This document shows, piece after piece, positions 9,006 to 17,923 of a stretch of 64,000 nt of DNA. A program made the position numbers and the translations under genes. Numbering within the stretch: the first letter of the stretch is position 1; each line of letters begins with the position of its first letter. This DNA comes from Minisyncoccus sp041663305 (GTDB taxonomy: Bacteria > Patescibacteriota > Minisyncoccia > Minisyncoccales > Minisyncoccaceae), in assembly GCA_041663305.1 (NCBI GenBank), contig JBAYMT010000001.1:124001-188000 (forward strand), read 5' to 3'. The notes beneath the pieces were generated by a model. The model did no database searches. It saw nothing but the letters and a program-made list of their open reading frames with translations, and was not told the origin of the DNA.

Positions 9006-9033
9006 CAAAAATCCTCTTTTATAAGAGGATTTG
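9006..9033 (-). terminator. Terminator after the first pilin gene
   Basis: Hairpin ATCCTCTT-loop-AAGAGGAT (9010-9030), followed on the minus strand by a T-rich run just after the pilin stop. The spacer 8904-9005 otherwise shows nothing. Confidence 0.8.
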
Positions 9034-9039
9034 TTTAAA

Positions 9040-9516
9040 TTATTCGCAAGTCCAAGCCGGTGTTGTTGCATCACAAGTTGCTGGGTCGGCAGTGTATTTT
9101 TTGGAATGTCCGGCGGAGTCTACACACCAGTATTCTGTGGTAACATTTGTAAGTTGTCCTACCGCACACCATCCTGCTCCATCGGTACCAACGACAACTT
9201 CAAGAGTGCCGGCCACACTATCAGCACTGGTACATAGAGCGTTAAAATTGGTATCAGCGACAACAGTACTAGCGAGAGTGCAGGCTGAGTTTGCTGCAGA
9301 TGTGAAAGGAATGGCCGAGGCAGCAACATATCTATTACTATTATTGATATAATAAATTTGGGCGGCAGTTCTCATTTGGTTCATTGTTGCTTGGATTTTT
9401 GCATCATTTGCTTGTTTCTGTGCAGTTCCCATTGATACCACAATGATGCCTGCCAAAATACCAATGATGGCAATTACCACTAATAGTTCGATTAAAGTGA
9501 AACCTTTATTTTGCAT
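9040..9516 (-). CDS. Type IV pilin (major-pilin type), copy 1
   Basis: 158-aa type IV pilin with leader MQNKGFTLIELLVVIAIIG: cleavage at G|F, Glu+5 present, then the assembly helix. The first ~50 residues and the underlying DNA are nearly identical to the neighbouring pilin at 9641-10099. The C-terminal half differs and holds several Cys (CVD, TCD, WTCE) that could form disulfides. It has its own terminator. Which of the two is the main fibre subunit cannot be told from sequence. Confidence 0.93.
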   Translation of the reverse strand: MQNKGFTLIELLVVIAIIGILAGIIVVSMGTAQKQANDAKIQATMNQMRTAAQIYYINNSNRYVAASAIPFTSAANSACTLASTVVADTNFNALCTSADSVAGTLEVVVGTDGAGWCAVGQLTNVTTEYWCVDSAGHSKKYTADPATCDATTPAWTCE

Positions 9517-9598
9517 TTTTATTTTTATTACTTTTGATTATTTTTAAAGACTATTCTACCTTAGCTTATTATATTCTATCAAGTTTTATTTTTTTTAG

Positions 9599-9634
9599 CA
9601 ATACAAAAGCAGTCGATGACTGCTCTTGTATTTA
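9599..9634 (-). terminator. Terminator between the two pilin genes
   Basis: Long hairpin built from AATACAA, GCAGTC and their complements (9600-9632), followed on the minus strand by a T-rich run. It lies right after the stop of the second pilin. Confidence 0.8.
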
Positions 9635-9640
9635 ATATTA

Positions 9641-10099
9641 TTATTGGCAAGTAACCGCGGTTGCAGTTGTGCAATTTGTTGTTGAGGAAATGTTGCCAGA
9701 ATATCCTCCCGAATCAACACAGTAATATGTTGTCGATGTTGGAGCTGTAAGTGTGGCGTAGGCACAAAACTTAGTTCCTGCTGAGGCAGTGGTGCCAATC
9801 GTAGTAACTGGTTTTGTTGATAGCGAATTACATAAATTGTAGTAATTTGTATTGGCTGCCGACATACCGCTTGCAATAGTGCAGTCGCTCGTTGTACTAA
9901 CTCCATTAGCTCCATAGCTGGAATTTGATGTGTAATACATTTGGGCAGCAGTTCTCATTTGGCTCATAGTTGCTTGGATTTTTGCATCAGTCGCCTGCTT
10001 TTGCGCAGCTCCCATCGATACCACAATGATACCTGCCAAAATACCAATGATGGCAATTACCACTAATAGTTCAATTAAGGTAAAACCTTTATTTTGCAT
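9641..10099 (-). CDS. Type IV pilin (major-pilin type), copy 2
   Basis: 152-aa paralogue of the pilin at 9040-9516, with the same leader and helix (MQNKGFTLIELLVVIAIIG, then AAQKQATDAKIQATMSQMRT). The surface-exposed half is different and Thr/Ser-rich, with Cys pairs near the end. This pattern, an identical assembly helix with divergent tips, fits gene duplication followed by diversification of the exposed face. It is the first gene after pilC, 112 bp away. That spacer is AT-rich and may hold a separate promoter, though none is convincing. Confidence 0.93.
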   Translation of the reverse strand: MQNKGFTLIELLVVIAIIGILAGIIVVSMGAAQKQATDAKIQATMSQMRTAAQMYYTSNSSYGANGVSTTSDCTIASGMSAANTNYYNLCNSLSTKPVTTIGTTASAGTKFCAYATLTAPTSTTYYCVDSGGYSGNISSTTNCTTATAVTCQ

Positions 10100-10211
10100 A
10101 TTTTTTGATGTTATTCTTTTTTTATTTATGTATACAATATTTTATCAGACTAATTTTCTTTTTGCAAATTAACTCTTGATTATTAACGCATATTTTTTGT
10201 TTTAAAAAATA

Positions 10212-11423
10212 TTACTGCTGGACAGTTGTGCTAATTTGGTAGATCGGCAACAAAACTGCAGCAACCAAGAAGCCAACCATTAGCGCTAACCCGATAATCA
10301 TAATCGGCTCGATTAAACCGGAAATCGAATTAACAAAGTTTTCTGTTTCCCTGTTGTAAAATTTAACAACGTTTGTAAGCGCGGAATCCAATTTTCCTGT
10401 CTTTTCTCCCACTGCCGCCATTTGGATAAACAAGGGTGAAATTTGTTCTGGGTATTGCGCCAGCGCATAGCTAAATCCTTCACCTTTCACAACTTTATCT
10501 TTTATTTTTAAAATGACTTTCTTGTAAGTATTATTCCCAACAACTGTTGCCACTATTTCTAATGCTTCGTTTATCTGCACCCCTGCTGCGATCAAGGTAG
10601 ACAAGTTTTCGGCAAAACGAGAAATATAAATATCTTTGAAGAAATTTCCAAAAAGAGGCAATTTCAACAGCATGGCATCTACCAAGTCTCTTCCTTCTTT
10701 TGTTTTTGGATAATAATAAGTAAACGCCGCCAGCAAAGCAACAGCCGCTAAAACTAGATACCAGTAGGCAGAGAAAAAGTTTGAGATAACGATAATTATT
10801 TTTGTTGCAAATGGCAGATCGGCTCCAGTACCTTCCAAAACAGTGACTAAGTTAGGAATGACAAAAATCATAATCACTATAAAAATCAAAACAAAGATCG
10901 TTAAAATCACTGCTGGATAAATCATAGCAGTCAAGGTTTTTTGCCTTATTGCATAATCGCTTTCGAGGTGGCTGGCTATCCTGTCTAATATCCTTGGTAA
11001 TCCTCCTGAAAGTTCACCCGAGCGAATCATATTTACATAAAAAATAGAAAACAAGTCGGGATATCTTGAAAAGGCTTTTGACATTAGAACACCGCTCCTG
11101 ATATCGCTGGATATTTTTATTATCTTTGACCTGAAAGCTTTATTTCTGGTTTGGGCAGCAAGGGCATCTAGAGCGTCAGAGGGGGTGACATTTGATTCAA
11201 TCATGATGGCCAATTCACGGGAAAAAATAACAACTTCTTTCGTAGAAACCTGCCTCAATCCAAAAGAAATATTGATATCGCCAGTTGAAGATTTTTCTTC
11301 AAGAGAAAGCAAATATATATCTTTTTTGCTTAAGATATCTATTGCTTCTTCCTTAGAGTTTGCTTCAATCATTCCAGTTTCAACTTTTCCCGATTGGTCT
11401 TTTGCTTTGAAGTTGAATTTCAT
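10212..11423 (-). CDS. pilC: Type IV pilus inner-membrane platform protein PilC
   Basis: Polytopic membrane platform that couples the assembly ATPases to the growing pilus. 403 aa with two T2SSF domains, about residues 70-193 (FSRELAIMIESNVTPSDALDAL) and 270-395 (FAENLSTLIAAGVQINEALE). Three membrane helices include the central IFVLIFIVIMIFVIPNLV and the C-terminal GLALMVGFLVAAVLLPIY. Length matches GspF/PilC. The stop-to-start spacing to pilT is 4 bp, so the two are probably translated from one message. Confidence 0.95.
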   Translation of the reverse strand: MKFNFKAKDQSGKVETGMIEANSKEEAIDILSKKDIYLLSLEEKSSTGDINISFGLRQVSTKEVVIFSRELAIMIESNVTPSDALDALAAQTRNKAFRSKIIKISSDIRSGVLMSKAFSRYPDLFSIFYVNMIRSGELSGGLPRILDRIASHLESDYAIRQKTLTAMIYPAVILTIFVLIFIVIMIFVIPNLVTVLEGTGADLPFATKIIIVISNFFSAYWYLVLAAVALLAAFTYYYPKTKEGRDLVDAMLLKLPLFGNFFKDIYISRFAENLSTLIAAGVQINEALEIVATVVGNNTYKKVILKIKDKVVKGEGFSYALAQYPEQISPLFIQMAAVGEKTGKLDSALTNVVKFYNRETENFVNSISGLIEPIMIIGLALMVGFLVAAVLLPIYQISTTVQQ

Positions 11424-11427
11424 ATTT

Positions 11428-12498
11428 TTACTGATCCATAATTAATTTTTTTAATTCTTTGGTATTGGTTGAAAAGTTAATAGCATCTTCCATTTTTACT
11501 TTTCCGCTCTTGACCAATTTTGACAATGCCCTATTAAACGAAATCATTCCCTGATCAAGCGATGTGTCGATAACCATTGGTATCTCATAAACCTTTCTTT
11601 CCCGAATCAAATTTGATATTGCTTGATTGTTGAACATTATTTCACAAGCCGGTATTACCCCCCCTGCACTGGCAGGAATAAGACGCTGTGAAATAATCGC
11701 TAAGAGTGATCCTGCAAGCTGCGTCCTAACCTGATTCTGCTGTTCTCCGTTAAATGCATCTACTATCCTATCAATGCTTTGGCCCGCCGAATTTGTGTGC
11801 AATGTTGCAAAAACCAAATGGCCTGTTTCGGCAGCGGTAATAGCTGTGGCAATAGTTTCTTGATCCCTCATTTCCCCCACCATGATCACATCGGGGTCTT
11901 CCCTAAAAGTTGCTTTCAGTGCTTTTGAAAAAGAAAACGTATCACTGTTCAATTCTCTCTGGCTTACAATTGATTTATCATCTTCAAAAATGTATTCAAT
12001 CGGATCTTCTATAGTAATAATGTTGCAATACCTAGTTTTGTTTATTTCGTTTATTATAGCAGCCAAAGTGGTGCTTTTACCATGACTAGAAGGCCCTACT
12101 ACCAAAACAAAACCCTGCAAGGCTGCAGCAATTGTATGAAGACTATCAGGAAGATTTAATTCTTCGATCGATCTTATCTTACTGGGAACAACTCTTAGGG
12201 CTCCAGCAACTTCTCCTAATTCGTAATAAATGTTTATCCTAAACCTTGATATTCCTTGGAAGTCAAACGAAAAATCTATCTCTTTATTCCTTTCAAATTC
12301 TTTCTGCTGGTCTTCGGTCATCAAAGAATAACAAAGAGCTCTTACGTCTTCACCGGTAAGAACCTTTTCCTTTTCAAGCGGGGTTAGCTTCCTACTAATA
12401 CGCAAAACTGGAGGATGTCCTGTTAATAAATGCAGGTCGGAAGCGCCTAGCTTTATCGTAAATAATAAAAGCTGTTTTAAATATTGAAAATAATTCAT
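11428..12498 (-). CDS. pilT: Pilus retraction ATPase PilT
   Basis: Hexameric cytoplasmic ATPase that drives pilus depolymerisation. 356 aa, the usual PilT length. Walker A is GPSSHGKST (about residue 138), where most PilTs have GPTGSGKST; the essential Gly-Lys-Ser/Thr remain. The Asp box, Walker B (EDPDVIMVGEMRD) and His box (TGHLVFATLHTNSA) are intact. The C-terminal part has NLIRERKVYEIP, close to the AIRNLIRE motif used in retraction. It lies between pilB and pilC, 2 bp from pilB. Confidence 0.95.
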   Translation of the reverse strand: MNYFQYLKQLLLFTIKLGASDLHLLTGHPPVLRISRKLTPLEKEKVLTGEDVRALCYSLMTEDQQKEFERNKEIDFSFDFQGISRFRINIYYELGEVAGALRVVPSKIRSIEELNLPDSLHTIAAALQGFVLVVGPSSHGKSTTLAAIINEINKTRYCNIITIEDPIEYIFEDDKSIVSQRELNSDTFSFSKALKATFREDPDVIMVGEMRDQETIATAITAAETGHLVFATLHTNSAGQSIDRIVDAFNGEQQNQVRTQLAGSLLAIISQRLIPASAGGVIPACEIMFNNQAISNLIRERKVYEIPMVIDTSLDQGMISFNRALSKLVKSGKVKMEDAINFSTNTKELKKLIMDQ

Positions 12499-12500
12499 TA

Positions 12501-14258
12501 TTATTGTAAATCTTCTGATACTCTAAAAACTTCTTCAACAGATACTTCCCCGATCAAAGCTTTTAGTAATCCGTCTTGCCTCATATTTACCATGCCTTGT
12601 CTTTTTGCTTCTGCTAAAACATTTTGTTCGTTGGGATTGGTCAAAATTATTTCTTCCAGTTCTGGTGTCATTGTTAGAATCTCAAAAATACCTACTCTGC
12701 CTCTTTCACCTTTCATATTGCATTTAGGACATCCTTTTGGCTTGTAAACGTAGATTTCGCTAGGTTTTGCCGGCACGTTAAAATATTCCTTAACTTCATC
12801 TGGAACATCCACGATTGATTTCCAAATTTCTTTTAATACCTGTTTGTTTGGTTTTACTCTTTCTTTGCAAAACGGGCATAATTTATGAGCCAAACGCTGA
12901 CCAATAGAAATATTCAAAGTTGATGGCAAAAGAAAAGGTTTTATCTTCATATCTATCAAACGAGGAACTGCACCAATAGCATTGTTTGTGTGCAAAGTTG
13001 ATAACACAATGTGTCCAGTTAATGCAGCCTGAGTTACTAAAGATGCAGATTCTTCATCTCTGATCTCACCAACCATTATAATGTCGGGGTCTTGTCTAAC
13101 AACATGCCTTAATCCTTGACCAAAATCATATCCAATATCCGGCCTTACCTGCGACTGGTTAATTCCTTCAATAAAATATTCTATCGGATCTTCAAGCGTG
13201 ATGATATTTACTTCCGGTTGGTTCAATTCACGAAGAACTGAATAAAGGGTTGTTGTTTTACCAGAACCAGTAGGTCCGGTAACCAATATCAATCCGTATG
13301 GTTTTTCTGCGGCTTCCCTAATAAGTCTTAAGTTTCTGCTCATTAGCCCTATTTCTTCGTAATTACGCAATCCTTCGGTAGGGTCAAGAACCCTGATTAC
13401 AACTTTTTCTCCGAGTTTTGTTGGTAATGTAGACACCCTAAAATCAACATTCTTCGAATCTATCTTGGCCGAAAACCTTCCGTCTTGCGGAATCCTGGTT
13501 TCGTCTAGCCTTAGATTTGAAAGAATCTTGATTCTAGCAACAATTGATGCATGGGCTTCAAAAGGTAAAAATAGCGATGAGTATAGTGAACCATCCATTC
13601 TAAAACGGACTCTGGTCTGTTTTTCTTCTGGCTCGATATGGATATCCGAAGCATTCCCTTCTACGGCATGCCTTAAGATAACGGCCACCATTTTTATAAT
13701 CGGTGCATCTTCGGCAAACTTTTCATTGGCAGCGGTGCTTCTTACTTCCACTTCCACCCCTATCTCGTCTCCTTTTGTTTCGGTCTCCCAGGCTGTTAGG
13801 GCCTTTCCCACCTCTTCGTTAAGGTTTCGGTATTGCTTCAACATGTCATTGAAATACCTTTTGCCAATAAGACAAAGCTTGTATTCTATTTTATGCTGGC
13901 GAGCCAAAAAGTTAAGAGCCTCTTTTGCTTTTATATTGTCGGGCTCAACCATACCAACATAAAGAATCTTGTCTTTTATTTGCAATGGAAGGATTTTGTA
14001 ATACCTTGCTGCTTCCTCGGGAATATATTTTAAGATATCTACCGGAATTTCAAAAACCTCATCTTCATTAAAGACTTCTATATTAAAAATTTCTCCCTTA
14101 ATTTCGTTAATAACTTTGGGATCAACAACTTTTTCTATAACCAAAAAATCTTCCTCTGTCTGAGTAGCCGATTCTTTTTCATACTTTCCTGCAAGCTCGG
14201 CGGCCTGATCAGGAGTGATCAATTTTTTTTCTACCAGCTTCGGTATTATAAATAGCAT
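12501..14258 (-). CDS. pilB: Pilus extension ATPase PilB
   Basis: Hexameric ATPase that powers pilin polymerisation. 585 aa: an N-terminal MshE/GspE-type region (residues 1-150), then the ATPase domain with Walker A GPTGSGKTTTLYS (about 330), Asp box, Walker B (QDPDIIMVGEIRDEES) and His box (TGHIVLSTLHTNNA). A tetracysteine metal site is formed by CPFC and CPKC, typical of PilB/GspE but absent from PilT. Length and motif order are normal. Confidence 0.96.
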   Translation of the reverse strand: MLFIIPKLVEKKLITPDQAAELAGKYEKESATQTEEDFLVIEKVVDPKVINEIKGEIFNIEVFNEDEVFEIPVDILKYIPEEAARYYKILPLQIKDKILYVGMVEPDNIKAKEALNFLARQHKIEYKLCLIGKRYFNDMLKQYRNLNEEVGKALTAWETETKGDEIGVEVEVRSTAANEKFAEDAPIIKMVAVILRHAVEGNASDIHIEPEEKQTRVRFRMDGSLYSSLFLPFEAHASIVARIKILSNLRLDETRIPQDGRFSAKIDSKNVDFRVSTLPTKLGEKVVIRVLDPTEGLRNYEEIGLMSRNLRLIREAAEKPYGLILVTGPTGSGKTTTLYSVLRELNQPEVNIITLEDPIEYFIEGINQSQVRPDIGYDFGQGLRHVVRQDPDIIMVGEIRDEESASLVTQAALTGHIVLSTLHTNNAIGAVPRLIDMKIKPFLLPSTLNISIGQRLAHKLCPFCKERVKPNKQVLKEIWKSIVDVPDEVKEYFNVPAKPSEIYVYKPKGCPKCNMKGERGRVGIFEILTMTPELEEIILTNPNEQNVLAEAKRQGMVNMRQDGLLKALIGEVSVEEVFRVSEDLQ

Positions 14259-14278
14259 TTAATTTATTTAAATTGATA

Positions 14279-14689
14279 TTAAGGTTTTTTTGTAGGAGTA
14301 TTGTTAGGTGCTGATTCTTCCGTTGAGGACTGGTTTTGGACTGTTTGATTTTCTGCCGGTTTTTGCGGAGCTTGGATTCCTATACCACTGGGCGAAAAAG
14401 GATTAATCCTTCCCACTTTAACAGTTAATATGTCGTCTTCTCTGAAAGATGGATAGTCGGGAAAGCTTGCTAATTCTGCAAATTCTTTAGAGTTTAGGAA
14501 ATCAAATTTTATACTAGGGTCAGCAGGAATAGTAAAAGGCTGTGTGTCGGGAGCAAGGGCTGCACTAAGCGAATTGGTTATCTGTTGGTTAAAATAATAA
14601 AAAGCAACGCCAGCCATAATTATTAGCAGAAAAACTACTAAAATTGGCTGTTTTGAATTGCTTTCAGTTTTTTCTTCGTCAAAATTCAT
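14279..14689 (-). CDS. PilP-like pilus assembly protein (tentative)
   Basis: 136 aa with a short cytoplasmic start, one membrane helix (about residues 19-36, VVFLLIIMAGVAFYYF) and a polar C-terminal domain ending in a Gln/Pro-rich tail. The string VGRINPFSP recalls the GR-NPF motif in PilP and GspC-type proteins, and it sits where pilP is usually found, after pilO. No lipobox Cys is present, unlike Gram-negative PilP. The assignment is by context and this motif only. Confidence 0.5.
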   Translation of the reverse strand: MNFDEEKTESNSKQPILVVFLLIIMAGVAFYYFNQQITNSLSAALAPDTQPFTIPADPSIKFDFLNSKEFAELASFPDYPSFREDDILTVKVGRINPFSPSGIGIQAPQKPAENQTVQNQSSTEESAPNNTPTKKP

Positions 14690-14695
14690 ATTTTT

Positions 14696-15316
14696 TTAAT
14701 AAGAATAAATTTCTCCTGTTATATTAAAAGTGAATTCGCTATTTGAATTTTCGCCAAATTCAATTTTTTTAACTGAAATGAGGCAAGCTTGCTTTTCAAA
14801 AATAGCCATTAACCCTTTTAATTGTTCGTATGTTCCTATTGCACTTACAGAAAACGAATTCCTTCTTACCGGTCCTTTGATTCCTGCAATCGAAGACTGA
14901 TTAGGATTTACTGCTGCCGGTTGTTCTGTGGGTTTTTTTGCCGAAGTTGAGGCTGGCATTGCCTGCGCCCCTACTGTTCCCATTTGGATAGATAATGTTT
15001 CAACCCTCATACCGCTCTGCGAAACTATGTCCCTAAAAAACTTTTCCATTTTAGAAACATAAAAGGGACTGGAAGTAAAATTGATTTCTATTTTCTTTTT
15101 CTTTTCTGGCCAATTGCTTGCTTGAATATCAAGTCCGATCTGTCCTATTTTCATGGCATGTTCTTCTTGAAGCCTTTTTTGCCTTGTCAAGTCTGTAATC
15201 ATTGCATCAAGCTTGCTAGCGCTATCAACAAGCGGTTTATCAAAAAACCAATAGACGCCGGCACCTAAGATTAAAAGCAGAACTGATATTAGTAAGCTGG
15301 GTTGTTTGAAGTCCAT
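14696..15316 (-). CDS. pilO: PilO-like pilus alignment protein
   Basis: 206 aa. An N-terminal membrane helix (SLLISVLLLILGAGVYWFF) precedes a coiled-coil region (about residues 30-60) and a ferredoxin-like C-terminal domain. This is the architecture of PilO, which pairs with PilN to link the cytoplasmic PilM ring to the envelope part. It overlaps the 3' end of pilN by 28 bp, suggesting translational coupling. A Pro/Ala-rich insert lies near residue 125. Confidence 0.75.
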   Translation of the reverse strand: MDFKQPSLLISVLLLILGAGVYWFFDKPLVDSASKLDAMITDLTRQKRLQEEHAMKIGQIGLDIQASNWPEKKKKIEINFTSSPFYVSKMEKFFRDIVSQSGMRVETLSIQMGTVGAQAMPASTSAKKPTEQPAAVNPNQSSIAGIKGPVRRNSFSVSAIGTYEQLKGLMAIFEKQACLISVKKIEFGENSNSEFTFNITGEIYSY

Positions 15317-15873
15317 ATTGTTTTTTGTTTTATTATGTCTGGAGAGACTGTTAGGTTTAACGAAAAACTCACCCCGCCTGTTTCTGCCAATTTGATATCT
15401 GAAACTGTGTATTGTTCAATTCCCTGACTCCTTAGTCCCTTAAAAATTTTGAGCTGGTCTATTAGTGGTTTAAAATCGGTTGTGAATCCTTTTAAACTAA
15501 CTATTCTACTGTCTGTGTCGATCGAAAAGCTTGTGAAATATACATTTGGATGCACCCATCCTTCAAGTCCGTTTCCACTGAAAAAATTGGTCATTTTTGC
15601 CCTCTGTCCATATAGGGTTACAAAATCATCAACATAGTTTTGGATAGCGGCAGCTTCTATTTCGGTGTCTTTTTCTTTGGTTGTCCTATCGTTTATGATG
15701 TCACTTTTTAGCTGAGACAAAATTTTTATTTTTGGCTGGATATTAAAAAACTGGTAATAAACAAAAACTCCGACTGCAGATAAAAATACAAGGATTGATA
15801 GGGCAAATAAAAGCTGAAAAAGCCAATCAAAAGAGGGAATATTTTTCTCAGAATTGCTTATTTCAATTGCCAT
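15289..15873 (-). CDS. pilN: PilN-like pilus alignment protein
   Basis: 194 aa. A cytoplasmic N-terminus is followed by one membrane helix (about residues 18-40, LLFALSILVFLSAVGVFVYY), a coiled coil and a small globular domain. The arrangement matches PilN, and position directly after pilM supports it. It lacks an obvious copy of the INLLP motif by which classical PilN binds PilM, so the interface may differ. The next gene, pilO, overlaps its end. Confidence 0.72.
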   Translation of the reverse strand: MAIEISNSEKNIPSFDWLFQLLFALSILVFLSAVGVFVYYQFFNIQPKIKILSQLKSDIINDRTTKEKDTEIEAAAIQNYVDDFVTLYGQRAKMTNFFSGNGLEGWVHPNVYFTSFSIDTDSRIVSLKGFTTDFKPLIDQLKIFKGLRSQGIEQYTVSDIKLAETGGVSFSLNLTVSPDIIKQKTIWTSNNPAY

Positions 15874-15919
15874 AAGAAGTTAAAAATTTTTTATTACTAT
15901 AATTATAATTTATTAATGA

Positions 15920-17005
15920 TTATTTTTCAAATCTTTTCAAACCCTCTCCAATTGCAATAGAAAAATAAGAATTAAGGTCTCTTAAGTCGCTTTCCAATAC
16001 TGGAGGATAGCTTATTTTATAAAAGGCATCGCCTATCAGTATCTGCTTGTTTTTGAAGTATTCTTCTTCGCTAAAAATCACTCGGAAAAAGTTTAGCAGT
16101 CCGGTCATTCTGGTTGTTCCCCCGCTCAGCAGTATTTTAGAAATCTTTTTCCCTTCTTTTCCTTCAAATTCTTTTATTATTTTCTTCACCTTGTCGCAGA
16201 TAAGGGCGAGAACTCCCACTAGCACATCAGATATTTCTGCATTTTCTCCTAGGCCATTGTTTTTCTTCAAATTTTCGGCTTCGGCAATATCTATGCCCAA
16301 AGTCTCGGCAAGTCCAAAAGTTAAGTCTTTTCCGGCAATATCATAGCTAACACTGCTCAAGACGTATCCTTCGCTAATGATACTGATATTGGTGCTTTGG
16401 TATCCTATTTCAACCAAGCAAGTAGGTGGATCATTTTCTTTTATTAAAGCTCTTTTTAAGCCCAAAACTTCTGCTTCTAGCGCAACCAATTCCAGTCCGC
16501 ATGAATCAGCAATAACCTTATACTGCTCTATTACATTTTTAGGAATGGCCATCACTAGAATATTGTTCTCTCCTTTGGTAGTATCTTTGTTGCCTATCAG
16601 TTGCCAATCGATAACTATTTCAGTCATTGGCATTGGAATATATTTCCTCGCCTCAAACGCCACTGCATTATCCATTTCTTTCTGAGTCATTGGCGGCATT
16701 TTGAATGTTATGAAAAAAGTAGAAAAATCGGGCAGAGAAAAGATAGCTTTTTCAGCTTTCATTTCTGCCTCTTCCAAAATGGCGGTGATAGCCGTGGAAA
16801 TATTGCCGATATCAGGATTAAGAGTGTTTTGGTCAAACCAGCGGAACGCTTTCGTACCAGCGATATCAAGGTTTATTTCACCATAATTATCAAGAAGGGT
16901 GCGATCCCCTTTTTTAGATGTTTCAACAACCCTAATGGATTTTGTTCCAATATCCACACCTATACTTCCTGAATTTTTTTTATTAATATTTAATAAAGAA
17001 AACAT
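15920..17005 (-). CDS. pilM: Pilus assembly ATPase-fold protein PilM
   Basis: Actin/FtsA-fold cytoplasmic protein forming the base of the alignment complex. 361 aa starting with an ATP-site phosphate loop, SIGVDIGTKSIRVVE. It has the second conserved region LVEIGYQSTNISII and the adenosine motif KILLSGGTTRMTGL near residue 290. Length matches PilM (about 355). It is the first gene of the pilus block. The 81-bp spacer to the divergent comF-type gene must hold its promoter, but no convincing -35/-10 pair stands out. Confidence 0.93.
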   Translation of the reverse strand: MFSLLNINKKNSGSIGVDIGTKSIRVVETSKKGDRTLLDNYGEINLDIAGTKAFRWFDQNTLNPDIGNISTAITAILEEAEMKAEKAIFSLPDFSTFFITFKMPPMTQKEMDNAVAFEARKYIPMPMTEIVIDWQLIGNKDTTKGENNILVMAIPKNVIEQYKVIADSCGLELVALEAEVLGLKRALIKENDPPTCLVEIGYQSTNISIISEGYVLSSVSYDIAGKDLTFGLAETLGIDIAEAENLKKNNGLGENAEISDVLVGVLALICDKVKKIIKEFEGKEGKKISKILLSGGTTRMTGLLNFFRVIFSEEEYFKNKQILIGDAFYKISYPPVLESDLRDLNSYFSIAIGEGLKRFEK

Positions 17006-17086
17006 ATTTAGAAATTATTTTTGAGATGATAAAAATTCTGCATTCATAATTTTTTATATTACTATTCTAACATTTTTTTGTATAAA

Positions 17087-17806
17087 ATGAAAAGGGCTAA
17101 AACAATATTTGATTACTTGCTTGATATTATTTTTCCAAAACTATGTATTGGGTGCGGACGCAAGGATACTTTCTTGTGCGAAGATTGTTTTTCTTTAATT
17201 TCTATAAATCCGTATCGCTATTGTTTTTGCCATATTCCCACGCGTTTGATAGGCAGATATGAAACCTGTTCGCATTGCCCCGGAGGGTATTTAAACAGGA
17301 TATATTCGGCAACAAATTACGACGAAAAAATCGTTAAGAAGATTATAAAAGAATTGAAGTATTATTTCCAACTGAAAGACTTATCGCTTCCTCTTGCTGT
17401 TTTGATTCTTACTCATTTAAAAACGATTGAATTCAAATTTGATTCCGAAATGATTGTTGTACCTGTCCCAGTGCATAAAAGCCGTGAAAGGTGGCGAGGT
17501 TTTAACCAATCAAAATTGATTGCAAAAGAAATAGCGCAGGCAACAAATCTCTCATATTGCGCCGACAATCTGGTGAAAATAAGAAAGACAAAACCCCAGG
17601 TGGGATTAAAAAGAGAAGAAAGGCGAGAAAATCTGAAAGGATGTTTTAGCGTTGTCGATTCTAGTGTTTTTGCGAATAAGGTTGTTCTTTTGATTGATGA
17701 TGTCTATACTACCGGCGCAACAATGGAAGAATGCGCAAAAATATTGAAAGAAGCCGGCGCCAAATATGTGTATGGAATAACAGTAGCGCGGGAGATAAAT
17801 ATGTAA
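17087..17806 (+). CDS. comF: ComF-family phosphoribosyltransferase-like protein
   Basis: 239 aa. An N-terminal four-Cys zinc site (CIGC, CEDC) and a second Cys-rich turn (YRYCFC, CSHC) precede a type I phosphoribosyltransferase domain with the PRPP-binding motif VVLLIDDVYTTGATMEE near the end. ComF/ComFC proteins act in natural transformation after DNA entry. Here the gene diverges from pilM, linking it to the pilus. An upstream in-frame TTG at 17078 is possible, but ATG 17087 is the better start. Confidence 0.9.
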   Translation: MKRAKTIFDYLLDIIFPKLCIGCGRKDTFLCEDCFSLISINPYRYCFCHIPTRLIGRYETCSHCPGGYLNRIYSATNYDEKIVKKIIKELKYYFQLKDLSLPLAVLILTHLKTIEFKFDSEMIVVPVPVHKSRERWRGFNQSKLIAKEIAQATNLSYCADNLVKIRKTKPQVGLKREERRENLKGCFSVVDSSVFANKVVLLIDDVYTTGATMEECAKILKEAGAKYVYGITVAREINM

Positions 17807-17923
17807 ATATTAGTGATTAGTAATTAGTAATCCGTAATTAGTGCATTGAAGTTTCCTTTAGAAAAGAAAACTTTTGAGTTTACTGCGTCCGTCGTCGAAG
17901 ACGAAGCCTTGTCCTCGGTGTTT
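17807..17923. repeat. TAATTAG-type intergenic repeat
   Basis: The spacer between two convergent genes contains a copy of the intergenic repeat (GTAATTAGTAATCCGTAATT, about 17825-17844). It is the same 20-bp core as at 2419, here flanked by ATTAGTGATTA and GCATTGAAGTTT. No clear terminator is seen. Confidence 0.65.
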
